Below, in pieces: positions 1 to 9,082 of a stretch of 14,883 nt of DNA. The notes beneath the pieces were generated by a model that was not told the DNA's origin, searched no databases, and saw nothing but the letters and a program-made list of their open reading frames with translations. This DNA comes from Pleurotus djamor (Eukaryota > Basidiomycota > Agaricomycetes > Agaricales > Pleurotaceae). A program made the translations under genes and the position numbers. Location of the stretch: assembly GCA_029747585.1 (NCBI GenBank), contig JAPEVF010001042.1:1-14883 (forward strand), written 5' to 3'. Positions within the stretch are counted from its first letter, which is position 1. Every line of letters starts with the position of its first letter.

Positions 1-543
1 CAAGCTAAGCCATTCTCGTTCCGGGTTTTCAAAGTTGACTCATTCTTTGGTCTCCTTCGATTCTACTTGCTCACCCCTCCATATCTAGGACGAACGCATT
101 GATAAGCCAGCTCATCGTCTACTTTGTCGGCATCGGCGCCCTGACAAGGTACGCACTATCATTGGACTCAACGTCCAACTTCTGTGCTGATTGTATCATA
201 GCATCTTCGCAATACTGCTCTTAATCTGGGTGCGTGACATCTCTGGCTCGCCGATGTCCTATTCATCGATGTAATATCGATTCCCCAGTGGATCGCCATG
301 CCGCACACCTTGGTGTTTCTGATTTTCCAATCAATCCTTAGCAAACGTGATTATTCCCGTTCTCTCATCTAGGTTCTTGGACTTTTAACTAACGTTGAAC
401 GCTCTAGTATACGGGAATTCGCTCCTTGTTATGTCCGTGTTTTCCGCTCAGGCGCTGTCTGTGGTGGTTACTGACTAGCCATTTGCTTTAGCTTCAACTC
501 ACGGTCGCAGAAACGAGATGGAGACTCCAGCTATACCTTCTAG
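1..543 (+). CDS. DUF6534-family seven-helix membrane protein, 3' part only (cut by window edge)
   Basis: The end of a multi-exon gene. Exons read as <1-33, 89-148, 202-229, 289-346, 408-432 and 492-543, with introns of 55, 53, 59, 61 and 59 nt that keep one frame. The spliced product gives the family's C-terminal half: a short loop ending SGFSKTNALI, a helix YFVGIGALTSIFA, the MPHTLVFLIF segment, the hallmark SKLYGNSLLV, then FNSRSQ and a short polar tail ending at TAG 541-543. The family is a fungal multi-pass membrane protein of unknown biochemical role, expected to have seven helices; the visible part would hold the last two or three. The first helices and start lie outside the window. It matches the minus-strand gene at 9083-10955 closely, exon by exon. 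Family assignment is from motif recall. The last intron (433-491) is chosen because it restores the LNSR-like motif seen in the paralogue; without it the frame stops at 478. Confidence 0.8.
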
Positions 544-805
544 TCATCTCTGCGAGCGATATAGGATCTATATATGTTCTTCACAGCATTCGTATCAGCG
601 ACATAGGGGGCTGAAAAGGACCCCAGTTAGGGTCAGCGCATCGGGTGGCCCTCGTCATCCACCTGTTCAGTGTTCTTATCAGACCCAAAAAACGCTACTC
701 ACCTTTCAATCCGCCAGTATCCGTTATCTTTTTTGGCAAAGCAAGACAAAGCAAGCCGACTGAGTGGCTCACAATCAACGACCGGCCCTAAACCTGGTAA
801 GGTGA

Positions 806-811
806 TATAAA
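806..811 (+). promoter_or_regulatory. TATA box without an assigned gene
   Basis: TATAAA sits about 20 bp upstream of a CT-rich tract, as in many fungal promoters. No downstream protein-coding gene could be assigned, so it may drive an untranslated RNA or be a chance match. Confidence 0.3.
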
Positions 812-2208
812 CCCGATAAGCTCGCACATCCATTTCTTTATCCTTCCCCTCATCTTGGGCTGGGTCGCTCGAGGGACGCGCTTGCGCCCTCGTTCTACGT
901 CTTCTCCTGATCTCCTACGATCTTTCTCGCTGCGCGTTTCCACACTGTCCACGCCTTACAGTTTACACGCCATCTCATACGGTCCTCACCGTCTCTTCAC
1001 ATCGTTGACCGCCACAGCACGTCTACACAGCTCACCATCTACACGCAGCTGCAAAACATCCGCTGTCTTTGCACTCTTGCGTCCATCGGTCGTCTAGCTA
1101 CGCACACGTCGCTTGCTATACACGATATCTTCTTCCGCACGGTCTCGCCGCCTAACCGCGTCTTCACGCTTCAATGGCCAGCCCACCGTCGATCATCTAC
1201 AATCATATACACACTGCCGGCCGTCTGCACCGCGGTACACATGTGGTTCCTCTTCTACCTCCTGCAGGGGTATCAATCTGCACATTGTGCGTATATTCCA
1301 GTTCGTCGAGCTGTCATTTGGTTGCTGATGACCCTCCAGTCTTTCATCGTGACTGGATCTAGCACAATTCATCCTTGGTCGTTTCTTTGGTCCGCTTTCT
1401 GACCACGATCCTTGGGTATGCACCATCCTCTTCGACGCCTCGATTGATGTACTCATACTGCTTTAGACTTTTCATCTAATATCATTTTATCGAAACATAT
1501 AAACTTGTATAACGAGGGAAGGAAGGATAGAAAGAGAAAGTCGGAGAAACCATTCTTTCACTCGTTGCGATGCTTGGTGCCGCCATCGTGGATTGGCATC
1601 ATTGCTTATCTCTTCAAGTGTCGGAGCGGTTTCGCTCACGGTCGACCGTTATCGACCGTTTTTTGTTACAAATTAAATACACCAGGCCAAGTTCGCACAC
1701 CTACTTAGCTAGTTTGTCGTCAAGCTTGTCAAATATAAGGCTATTTCTGTGCACAAGATAGCAAGATGACATGAATTAGGTGCTACACTCGTTGATCTGG
1801 TGGACCTGCCAGCGCGTGACTCCTAATGCGTCTCCTGAAAGTCGCGATCACAAGACCACAAACGCCTCGCCCTTCGGATCACTTCTTTGTTTCTTTGTTG
1901 ACTCTCCGATGTCACATCTCTGCTTCCAGATTCTAAGCTCACACCTGGAGTATACGACGATTACCACTGGCTGCCTATAGTAAGAGCCTTCATGATTCGA
2001 GTGGTATCACCACAAACCGGCAGGTTCAAGCTCACTTTTCAAGTTCTGGTAACCAATAGGGCGTCAATGAGTCATAGATGTCTGCACTGAGCAGCCCAAC
2101 CGTCAAACCGAGGCTCCAGAATTTGGGACAATGCAACGAGGACATGTGCCAGACGCGACTGTTTCGACTGCCACTCTGCACAATTGTCCTTTCATCCCCA
2201 CTTCACCA

Positions 2209-2214
2209 TATAAA
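2209..2214 (+). promoter_or_regulatory. TATA box of the F-box gene
   Basis: TATAAA lies 72 bp upstream of the ATG at 2286, preceded by a CT-rich stretch. The spacing fits a core promoter with a 5' leader of roughly 40 nt. Confidence 0.55.
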
Positions 2215-2285
2215 CGGGAAGCGCAATCTCACTAGCTTGAAAGTCATCCTCAACTACGGTCCCGGATTCTCAGAAAGCCTTGGAT

Positions 2286-3951
2286 ATGCATCACGCCCAA
2301 CTTCATGCCCTATATCGTCAAAGCGGACCACAGCGACGTACCCATACCCTCCATGATTTTCGAGAAGCTCCTCGCCCCACGACCATCTCCAAGCTCCCTC
2401 CAGAAATTCTTTCCGCTATCTTTGAGCACCTCTACCTCTCCGACATGCTTGATCACTCAAACCCTTACGAGCCACTCTATCTAGTGGCTCAAGTATGTCG
2501 CTCCTGGAGAGACGTATGCTTCGACGCCCCTCATCTATGGAGCCACATCTACGCTCACGTTGCCCCAGACTATGCTGAGCTCCTCCTGGCCCGTTCAAAG
2601 GCAGCGCGACTTCACCTCCATTGTCACAGTCTCATCAGGCCCCAAGTTGTCGAGATGGTCTACCAAAACGCGCATCGGTTGAAAACCATGGACATAGACC
2701 ACCTGGAACACATACACGATGCCACCACGTCCACTTTGATTTCGAGGCTAATAGACGCACCCTTACTGCACGCTCTGCACGTTCGATATCACGATCATAT
2801 TGTTGGGCTCCTTACCAAAGTAGTTCATCTCACGCACAAGGCTGCAATCCAAAGTGACTCTCAGCTGCGACACCTCTCCTTGTCGAACTGCCTCTGGAAT
2901 ATTAGCACACCATTTTTTTCGAACCTTCGGTCACTCAAGATTATCATGTCTTACCCAATCAACAATGTTCTCCCTACGATAGACCTTCTATCGGCTCTTT
3001 CAGCCATGCACTTTCTGGAGACATTGGAAGTCTCATATATTGCTGAGAGCTCAACTGCCCACCACGAGAACCAGGTGTTTTTGCCCTTTCTTACAGAGAT
3101 CACCATGAAACGTGTGGACATACCTACATTGAATATCCTCTCTCGGTTGGCATGCCCTCGCATCCGAACCATTGCGCTAGCAACTCCCAGATTGCTCTCG
3201 GCCGCAACTTTCCAGCCCGCCGCCTCCGCTGTCTTCAATATGATCCCTCGAGCTTCGCCTTGGCACGTTGAAGCCATCATAGAACCATTTTCATCCGGTT
3301 GCCATTCGGTATTTCTCATTTGGCCTGAGCCGAAGACAGAAGAGCGTTATGCACCATTTGTACTTGACATGATCGGACCAAATACGTTCGAGGACGAGCA
3401 ATTACTTTATTCCCTCCTCCCTCCCAACACTGGGCTCGAACTCCATTTTAAGCAATATAATCGACATTGCGATAAACTCAACATAGCATGCTTAAAGCCC
3501 TTCTTACGGGCGTTAAAGAATGTCCATGAGATTCATGTCTCAGACTTGAGAGCTTTGATCAGCCTCATATCTGATACTCCCCGAGTTTCGAAGAAAACGC
3601 GAGCTGGAATTCTACCTGAGTTTGCGTTGCCATCGCTCTCGGTGATCTGGCTAGAACAGTCTACATTCAAGCCCCCATGCTTGAAGTTAGGAAAAGTTGC
3701 GTCACTGCTTCAACGGCGAAGAGACATCGGTGCGGGGATCTCAACGCTCAAGCTAGGTGAGCAACGGCGAGGCCATTCATCTCCAGCCGAACTCCCTGTT
3801 GGTGAAGAGCTGAAAGCGTTCGTTGGCACTATTGAGCAAGTCACAGACCCTGTGGTAAGTCTTGGTTTGCTGCTTGGTTCTTCGCCGCCCGCCCCTAATC
3901 TTGGTTGAGTAGGTCAAGTCCACAATTACTTGCAGTCGATTGATCTATTAG
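2286..3951 (+). CDS. F-box domain protein
   Basis: Probable substrate-recognition subunit of an SCF ubiquitin ligase, which binds Skp1 through its F-box. The start is the first ATG after an in-frame TGA at 2238. The F-box spans about residues 35-88: KLPPEILSAIFEHL, then LVAQVCRSWRDVCFDAPHLW, the long-insert form common in Agaricomycetes. The remaining 430 residues are a leucine-rich, helix/strand-alternating region of the degenerate LRR-like type usual in these proteins; no other domain is recognised. Exon 1 is 2286-3854. A strong intron follows at 3855-3912 (58 nt, GTAAGT donor, CCTAAT branch-like site, GTAG end), then exon 2 at 3913-3951, giving 535 aa. If the intron is retained, the frame ends at 3908 with 540 aa and a different tail. 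A second, optional in-frame intron is possible at 3757-3807. Such genes form very large expanded families in mushrooms; the target cannot be inferred. Confidence 0.88.
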
Positions 3952-4148
3952 ACCTTACTTGAGATCATGCATCTAAATCTGATCTCCCCTACATATGTAC
4001 ATCAAAATAATACCATGTCGACCCTTGCCAAAATTTGAACGTCGAGTAATTTGACTGATAATCCAGGGGGCTCTCCTATCATCAGAAGCGCGCTCACGCA
4101 TCCTCCGAGTTCAAGTTTTCAGCATTTTCAACCCTTTGCAAGACTACC

Positions 4149-4157
4149 ATGACCTAG
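4149..4157 (+). promoter_or_regulatory. Minimal upstream ORF (ATG-ACC-TAG) in the DUF2828 leader
   Basis: A two-codon open frame in an ACCATGA context lies 44 nt before the ATG at 4193. If transcribed it could lower translation of the main frame. It only matters if the transcript starts upstream of 4149, which the sequence cannot show. Confidence 0.25.
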
Positions 4158-4192
4158 TCACTTCCCTAAAAAAGACGAATCCTCGCTATTGC

Positions 4193-6512
4193 ATGCCTTA
4201 CTTGACTCTTAAACCCACTCGTCGTGAGCATGGGCTGGTTACATTTGCGTAGTGCCAACCGAATTGTCAACGGCCACACAGTCGTTCGACGCTGGTCAAT
4301 ATTTCAATGGCAACGGCGCCATTCACAGCTACAAACGGTCGTCGTACCCTCCTCAGTCGCTTCTTCTCAAGACTTTACCATCCCTGAAATCCCCGAACTC
4401 CTTCTCCCAAATTTTCTTGACATCCTACTGCCACCTTCACCTCCGCCTTTCAAAAATGCTCCCATCCCAGATAACATTCCCAAGAACCCAATGGTCGATG
4501 CCCTGATTGACTCCACCACGAAAACGCTTACCTTAAACGATGCTCCCACCTATAATACGACGGGGTCGCCGACTTTAGACGCATTCCAGCGCATCAACCA
4601 CTCTACCGGTGCCGAGCTCAATCGACTACTTGGAGCGGCTTGGAGGGAAGATCGAGAGTTGACGCTTCGGATTATATGGAACTTGCGTAGCGTTCCCGAT
4701 GGAAAGGGTGTGAAGGAGGCGTTTTACAAGGCGTTCGGCTGGCTATACAGGGAACATCCACGTACCGCTATATCCAACCTCCACCTTCTTGTTGAGCCCG
4801 TTTGCATCAAGGGCAGGACAAGAAAGGCGCATGGGTATTGGAAGGACTTACTGAATATCCTTGCCTTGGAGACTACGGATGAATTGGCTGATGTTACTGG
4901 TCGACCTCGGTTCCTCTATCATCCTCGCCCGAAGGTCGCCTATCCCCCAGTTCCAAAAGCGCCAAAGCCCGCAGAACTGAAGGACTTTCGTATTCAGGCA
5001 GCGAAGGAGGCGAATGAACGCGCACACGCTCGTGCCTTGGAAGATCGAGTCAGGCTCGCCGCCGAGGAACATGTCGTCCTTGTTCGCAAGCTTCAGTCAC
5101 CCAAATACCGAGCTCTATACATTGCAGTCGCACGACTCTTTGCTGAGCGTATCTCAAAGGATCTTCAGCTCTTGGCAGAGGCAGAAAATCTTCCCCCGGA
5201 GTCAAATCGTGTCTCTTTCCTGAGGCAGCTCTCCTTGGTTGGAAAATGGGCTCCTACGCCCAGTCTCTCACACGACCGAGTCACCAACATCTCCACGGCC
5301 ATCGCTTCCCTCCTGCGCGGTTCCCAAGCATTCCCATCCCCTGCTTCTCTGAATAATTCGTCCCTCTCCGAGCGCGAACGTACCGCCATCCTGCGTTCAG
5401 TCTATCAACGATGGGTCCTCACGCGCTTGCGCAAAGTGCTCGCTCTTCCTGAGCCGCTCATGTCTTCCAACCGGTGGAAAGAAATCCTATACCATCGCGT
5501 GCCTTCCCGTTGCATGATCGCGAACAAGGAACGGTTCTTCATGCATGATGAAGATGGATTCGAAAAATATCTCATTCGTGTTCAGGAAGGCAAATCCAAA
5601 ATCTCTGGCGCGACGTTGATGCCCCACGAGCTTATAGCGGAAGCAGCTCAGCTATCGGTTACCAAGGATGACAGAACGGCCTCAAAAATGCCTGCCTTCC
5701 GAGAGGCGCAGAAACGGTTAGCGGAGATGCAAGGCCGTGTGATTGAGGGTCAATGGAAGTCGTTGGTGGATAACTTGCGTCAGGCCGGGACGATTGACAA
5801 TGCCATCGCTATTTGCGATGTTTCTGGGTCTATGGGTTCTCTCGAAGTAAAGATGTGCAAGGATTTCCTGTCTCCCATTTTCCCTGCCGTTGCCCTGTCC
5901 CTTATCCTCGCGCAGCTCGCGAAACCCCCGTTCAACAACGCGTTCATCACTTTCTCCAGAACACCCCAGTATGTCGTTCTTGATCCAAATCTCTCCTTAA
6001 GCGACACCATCGACATCGTGGGGAAAGCCGACTGGACTATGAACACCAACCTCCACTCCGTATTCATGGACCTTTTGCTGCCCATTGCTGTGCAGAATAA
6101 AGTCAAACAAGAAGACATGATCAAGCGGCTGTTCATCTTTTCGGACATGCAGTTCGACTCGGCGGCTCCGCCGACTCAGGACAGTAATCACTGGGAGACG
6201 AATCATGATGCGATCGAGAGGGAGTATAAGAAGCATGGGTATGAGGTTCCGGAGATTGTGTATTGGGATCTGGCGGCGTATGGGACGACACCGGTCACGA
6301 AGGAGACGAAGGGTGTCGCGTTAATGAATGGGTTCTCGCCGGCGATGTTGAAGGTGTTTATGGGTGAGGAGGAGGCGGAAGAAGTACGGGAGGAGGTCAA
6401 GGAAGAGAAAAAGCCCAAGACGGTCGCCCAGAAGTCGTCCTTCGACCCGGTCTCGGTTATGAAGAAGGCTCTTTCAAGGAAGAGTTATGAAGGTCTGGTA
6501 GTCGTCGATTGA
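4193..6512 (+). CDS. DUF2828 / von Willebrand A-like domain protein
   Basis: Large protein of the DUF2828 family found in fungi and plants, related in layout to TROVE/vWA proteins; biochemical role unknown. Preferred model: exon 4193-4223, intron 4224-4281 (58 nt, GTGAGC...CACAG), exon 4282-6512, giving 753 aa. The intron joins a short upstream ATG frame to the main frame. The unspliced alternative starts at ATG 4230 (760 aa). Using spliced numbering, the family core starts near residue 45 (PEIPELLLP). It includes RIIWNLRSVPDGKG, HGYWKDLLNILAL (about 194-206), a charged helical insert (about 240-285) and SLVGKWAPTPSLSHD. The vWA-like C-terminal part has AICDVSGSMG with the metal-site D523-x-S525-x-S527, WTMNTN near 595 and FSDMQFD near 630. 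The C-terminal 60 residues carry a Glu/Lys-rich linker. The first 40 residues are rich in Arg with no Asp or Glu, which could be a mitochondrial leader. The body is intronless and full length. Confidence 0.88.
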
Positions 6513-6906
6513 GCTGGACTTTCTTTTCCCGTTTTGTATATACCAGGCTATCGGTCGTCGCAGATACCCACGAAGAGTATTATCATACTACACCTACACT
6601 GTATAGTACACCCACGCCCCACTCCAAGCTTGCAAAATAACATACCGCTCCTCTACCAGTCGCCCCCATCGCTACTACGTCATAGTAGCAACCCACCTAA
6701 ATGGTTGGGTTCTCTTTTGATCCTTGGAGTTGTGTTCTCCGCCCTCCATAATCTCTCGGTCCCTCTCCTACGAGTATCTACGCAGCCTGCTAGGCGGCAC
6801 TGTCGGCTCTATTTTCGGTATGATGGAGAGATGGGGGTTTATTCGTACGTGGTCCTTGGGGCGAAATTGTTGTTACAGTAGTTACAGAGTCAGCAACGGA
6901 TCAAAA
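6513..6906. other. Convergent intergenic gap
   Basis: About 390 bp between the stop codons of the DUF2828 gene (+) and the FMP46-like gene (-). It should hold both 3' untranslated regions. The + strand has open frames here, but none shows a domain and they lie in a pyrimidine-rich, low-stop segment. Nothing else seen. Confidence 0.5.
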
Positions 6907-7499
6907 TTAGGAGAACCATCCCTTTGGTTGATCCACAGCGTCTCCTTCAATTTCTCCGTCTCGCTGTTTCCTCAGATGTTCCAGGATACCCTCTACGCCG
7001 TCGACACTGCCAATAGCAGCCTTTCCACTTGACCAATCAACGACGATAGGCCATTTGAGCGTGTTCGGATTCTGTTTCGCTAATTTCACGATCTCGGATA
7101 CGCTTTGCGGAGCTTCAGAGGACGAAGGATGGGCTGAGAGGAACAGTGACGTCGATGAAGAAGACTTAGACGGTATGAAGGAGGAAATGGTGCGAAGTTG
7201 GTCTGCCGTTGGGGGTGACTCAATTACCTCCAAGTTAAAGGCGAGCGGGGATGCACCCTTGTTTCCAGGTGGATATGGACCAGAAACGGAAGCGCGCAAG
7301 AGTCCTAGGGCTTTCGTGGACGGCGGTGAGGTTGGGTTGTGACTAGGTAAACGAAATCCGAATTAGATGGAGGTATTCCTGACACCACAACATTGCCACT
7401 CACAATATGGAAATTTCAGGCTAATGACGTTTTATCAGTGCCTTTCACTATATTCATAGAGAGCGGACAAACCAGGGCTCTTTTGAAACCAGCAAACAT
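6907..7499 (-). CDS. FMP46: FMP46-like DUF1687 mitochondrial redox protein (thioredoxin fold)
   Basis: Small thioredoxin-fold protein of the fungal DUF1687 family, named after yeast Fmp46, a putative mitochondrial redox protein. Three exons: 7473-7499 (ATG, MFAGFKRAL), 7404-7420, and 6907-7342. The introns are 52 nt (7421-7472) and 61 nt (7343-7403, GTGAGT donor, CTAAT branch, CTAG end). The spliced product is 159 aa in one frame. Family marks: LPEISIFHNPTSPPSTKAL (about 9-27) assembled across both introns, FNLEVIESPPTADQLRTI in the middle, and WPIVVDWSSGKAAIG near the C-terminus. The N-terminus is short, basic and aromatic (F, K, R), which fits a mitochondrial signal but is not proof. The central segment is Ser-rich. 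It lies head-to-head with the rhodanese gene across 90 bp. Function is known only by family name; the start is chosen because it splices directly into the conserved FHNP motif. Confidence 0.8.
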
Positions 7500-7589
7500 C
7501 CTGAATTCCGGACTTTGGAACCTTGTTGGAACGGAACAAAATGACTGAACCCAGATCTCGTCGGCGCTTATCATTAGCGCCCATTGAGT
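7500..7589. promoter_or_regulatory. Bidirectional promoter between the FMP46-like and rhodanese genes
   Basis: Only 90 bp separate the two divergent start codons, so both genes must share this region or overlap in their leaders. No TATA box is visible. A dyad lies at 7563-7581: arms GGCGCT and AGCGCC around a 7-nt core TATCATT. The arm and core together contain CTTATC, the reverse of a GATAAG GATA-factor site. The dyad is 8 bp before the rhodanese ATG, so it could also act in the mRNA leader. Assignment as promoter is by position. Confidence 0.5.
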
Positions 7590-8608
7590 ATGTTGGCTTC
7601 CTCCAGCTCTTCCTCTGATTTCTCCAGGTCCGTTGCAGATGAAAGCAAGGTCGTCGTCGAGCCCCCACCACCTCCAAGAACCTTAAACGATGTCAGAAAT
7701 CAAGTTGCTCAAGAGGTCGCTCATCGTGCTATAAGCAACGCCGAGACCGTGGATGGTAAATGAAGAAAGTTTATCTTATCAAACGAATCCCTAACGTCGT
7801 TCCATAGGAGTACGGATCGGTGTCCAGTTCACCTTCTCGACGAATGAGGACGAGCAGTTTCTGAGAATTGTCGAGGACTTTATCGCCCGCAGATTCCTTC
7901 ACCTTGAATACCTTTTCGCCATCGCCACCACTGGCAAGCCTTCCTTTGGTGGAAGTAACTCCCTCATCATCTGTGGTTCTTCAGAGGATTTCGTCCAACG
8001 AGCCGTACTTCTTGCCTCATCAAAATTCTTGGGTCGAGTTGAAGTTGTGCTTAATCACGGCAAAGTCTGGGTCGCTGCTGTTCGAGACATCGGCGTGTCA
8101 TCATACGACAACGAAGCCCTCTGGGATGTTGTCAGGAAATCTGCGCGAAGTCCAATTGATCCGTTACTTCCACCGCCAGGTTCGAGAAGTATCGATCAGA
8201 TACTGGAGGATGCACGGGCGAAGCTCGAACGAATCACCCCACGACAGGCTTACGAAGAGCTTAGGGAGCCTAAAGTCGAGGCCCCGACCTTCCTCGTCGA
8301 TATTCGCCCTGCTGCGCAGAGAGAAGCCGAANGGGGGGATACACGGTTCGCTCATTATCGAGCGGAATGTTTTGGAATGGAGGTTGGATCCGAGGAGCGA
8401 TGCGCGGTTAGCGATTGTTGATCGTTATGATCTTCGCGTGATCGTATTTTGTCAAGAAGGATATACCTCGAGTTTGGCTGCCTACGCGTTGCATGAGCTA
8501 GGTCTTTTGAACGCCACGGACGTCATTGGAGGCTATAAGGCTTGGAAGGAGGAGGGTCTTCCGGTAGATATCACGGACATTCCCCTCCTTGGAGCTGATG
8601 AAAGCTGA
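7590..8608 (+). CDS. Rhodanese-domain protein (frame broken by an assembly N)
   Basis: Two exons, 7590-7755 and 7808-8608, around a 52-nt intron (GTAAAT...CATAG). The C-terminal half (from about residue 180) is a rhodanese domain: TPRQAYEEL, FLVDIRPAAQREAE, IIERNVLEWRLDPRSDARL, then the active-site loop CQEGYTSS with catalytic Cys near residue 270, and DVIGGYKAWKEEGLPV at the end. Rhodaneses transfer sulfur via a Cys persulfide. The domain resembles the single-domain rhodaneses of actinobacteria often found near cysteine dioxygenase. At 8332 an N precedes six G, and the frame shifts by one there. Upstream and downstream halves align to one domain only if that extra base is ignored, giving about 321 aa. 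I read it as a sequencing error, not a pseudogene. The N-terminus is Ser/Pro-rich, and residues about 57-175 (VRIGVQFTFS to SPIDPLLPPP) form a globular part I do not recognise. Confidence 0.82.
8332..8332. other. Ambiguous base (N) causing an apparent +1 frameshift
   Basis: The only N in the window, directly before a run of six G inside the rhodanese domain. Removing one base joins VDIRPAAQREAE to the GG-IHGSLIIERNVLEW continuation, as the family requires. Confidence 0.85.
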
Positions 8609-9082
8609 AAGTTGTCCCTCGTCTGCACGTTGTCGATATGCTATCTGTGTTGTTCATTGTATCTGACTCGCTCGATATATACATGTATCCACTAGATTCA
8701 CGTTTTCGCGGCTTCGTTATCATTGCTTGACCACTCAGCCTACGAATCATAGAGGCGGAAACGTCGTCAGTCGGCTGTCTGTCCATCTTGACCTGCTCAA
8801 AGATCAGGAACGAGGCCAAAGACATCCGGAGTCAAACCCTCGTTGATGGGCTCTAAGTGTAGCTTGCATAAAAGAGTCCCCAGTTTCCTCATCCCGCAAT
8901 GATCGTCGCGAGTCCGTACAACGAACGTCGAACTCGGTAGTGAACTTCCTCATCACATTGTCCACTCATGTTTTATCTCAGGTTGCGAGCTGGCCGCATT
9001 GCTGTCCTTGGTTAAGAACTCAGGTAATTACGTTCGGCCTACATTGAAACCTGGTGTTATAAATGAGCGATACCCGTAGTGT
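8609..9082. other. Convergent intergenic gap
   Basis: About 470 bp between the stop codons of the rhodanese gene (+) and the DUF6534 gene (-), expected to hold both 3' untranslated regions. No coding frame with a recognisable domain and no repeat was seen. Confidence 0.5.

Larger units (their letters stand above)
544..2285. other. Intergenic stretch, no confident gene
   Basis: No frame here shows a recognisable domain. A TATA box (TATAAA, 806-811) is followed by a pyrimidine-rich run (about 830-855), a typical fungal promoter arrangement, but no convincing start codon and coding frame follows. From about 900 to 1400 the + strand is C/T-rich and poor in stop codons, so all three frames stay open for long stretches. 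The longest, about 909-1402, has no ATG until 1240, where a hydrophobic stretch begins. An untranslated or decayed locus is possible. The part from 1500 to 2200 shows nothing I can name. Confidence 0.5.

Noticed and set aside
2951..3319. 122-codon minus-strand frame
   Set aside because: Lies wholly inside the F-box coding region; the opposite strand has the domain.
5780..6148. 122-codon minus-strand frame
   Set aside because: Antisense shadow of the vWA part of the DUF2828 gene.
7055..7342. 95-codon + strand frame
   Set aside because: Antisense to the third exon of the FMP46-like gene, which has conserved family motifs and matching splice sites.
7808..8200. DHHA1 / alanyl-tRNA synthetase-like domain at the rhodanese N-terminus
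   Set aside because: Only a vague resemblance around IICGSSEDFVQRA; no defining motif could be confirmed.
7868..8421. Two overlapping rhodanese-region frames read as separate genes
   Set aside because: Each holds half of one rhodanese domain; they are one gene broken by the N at 8332.
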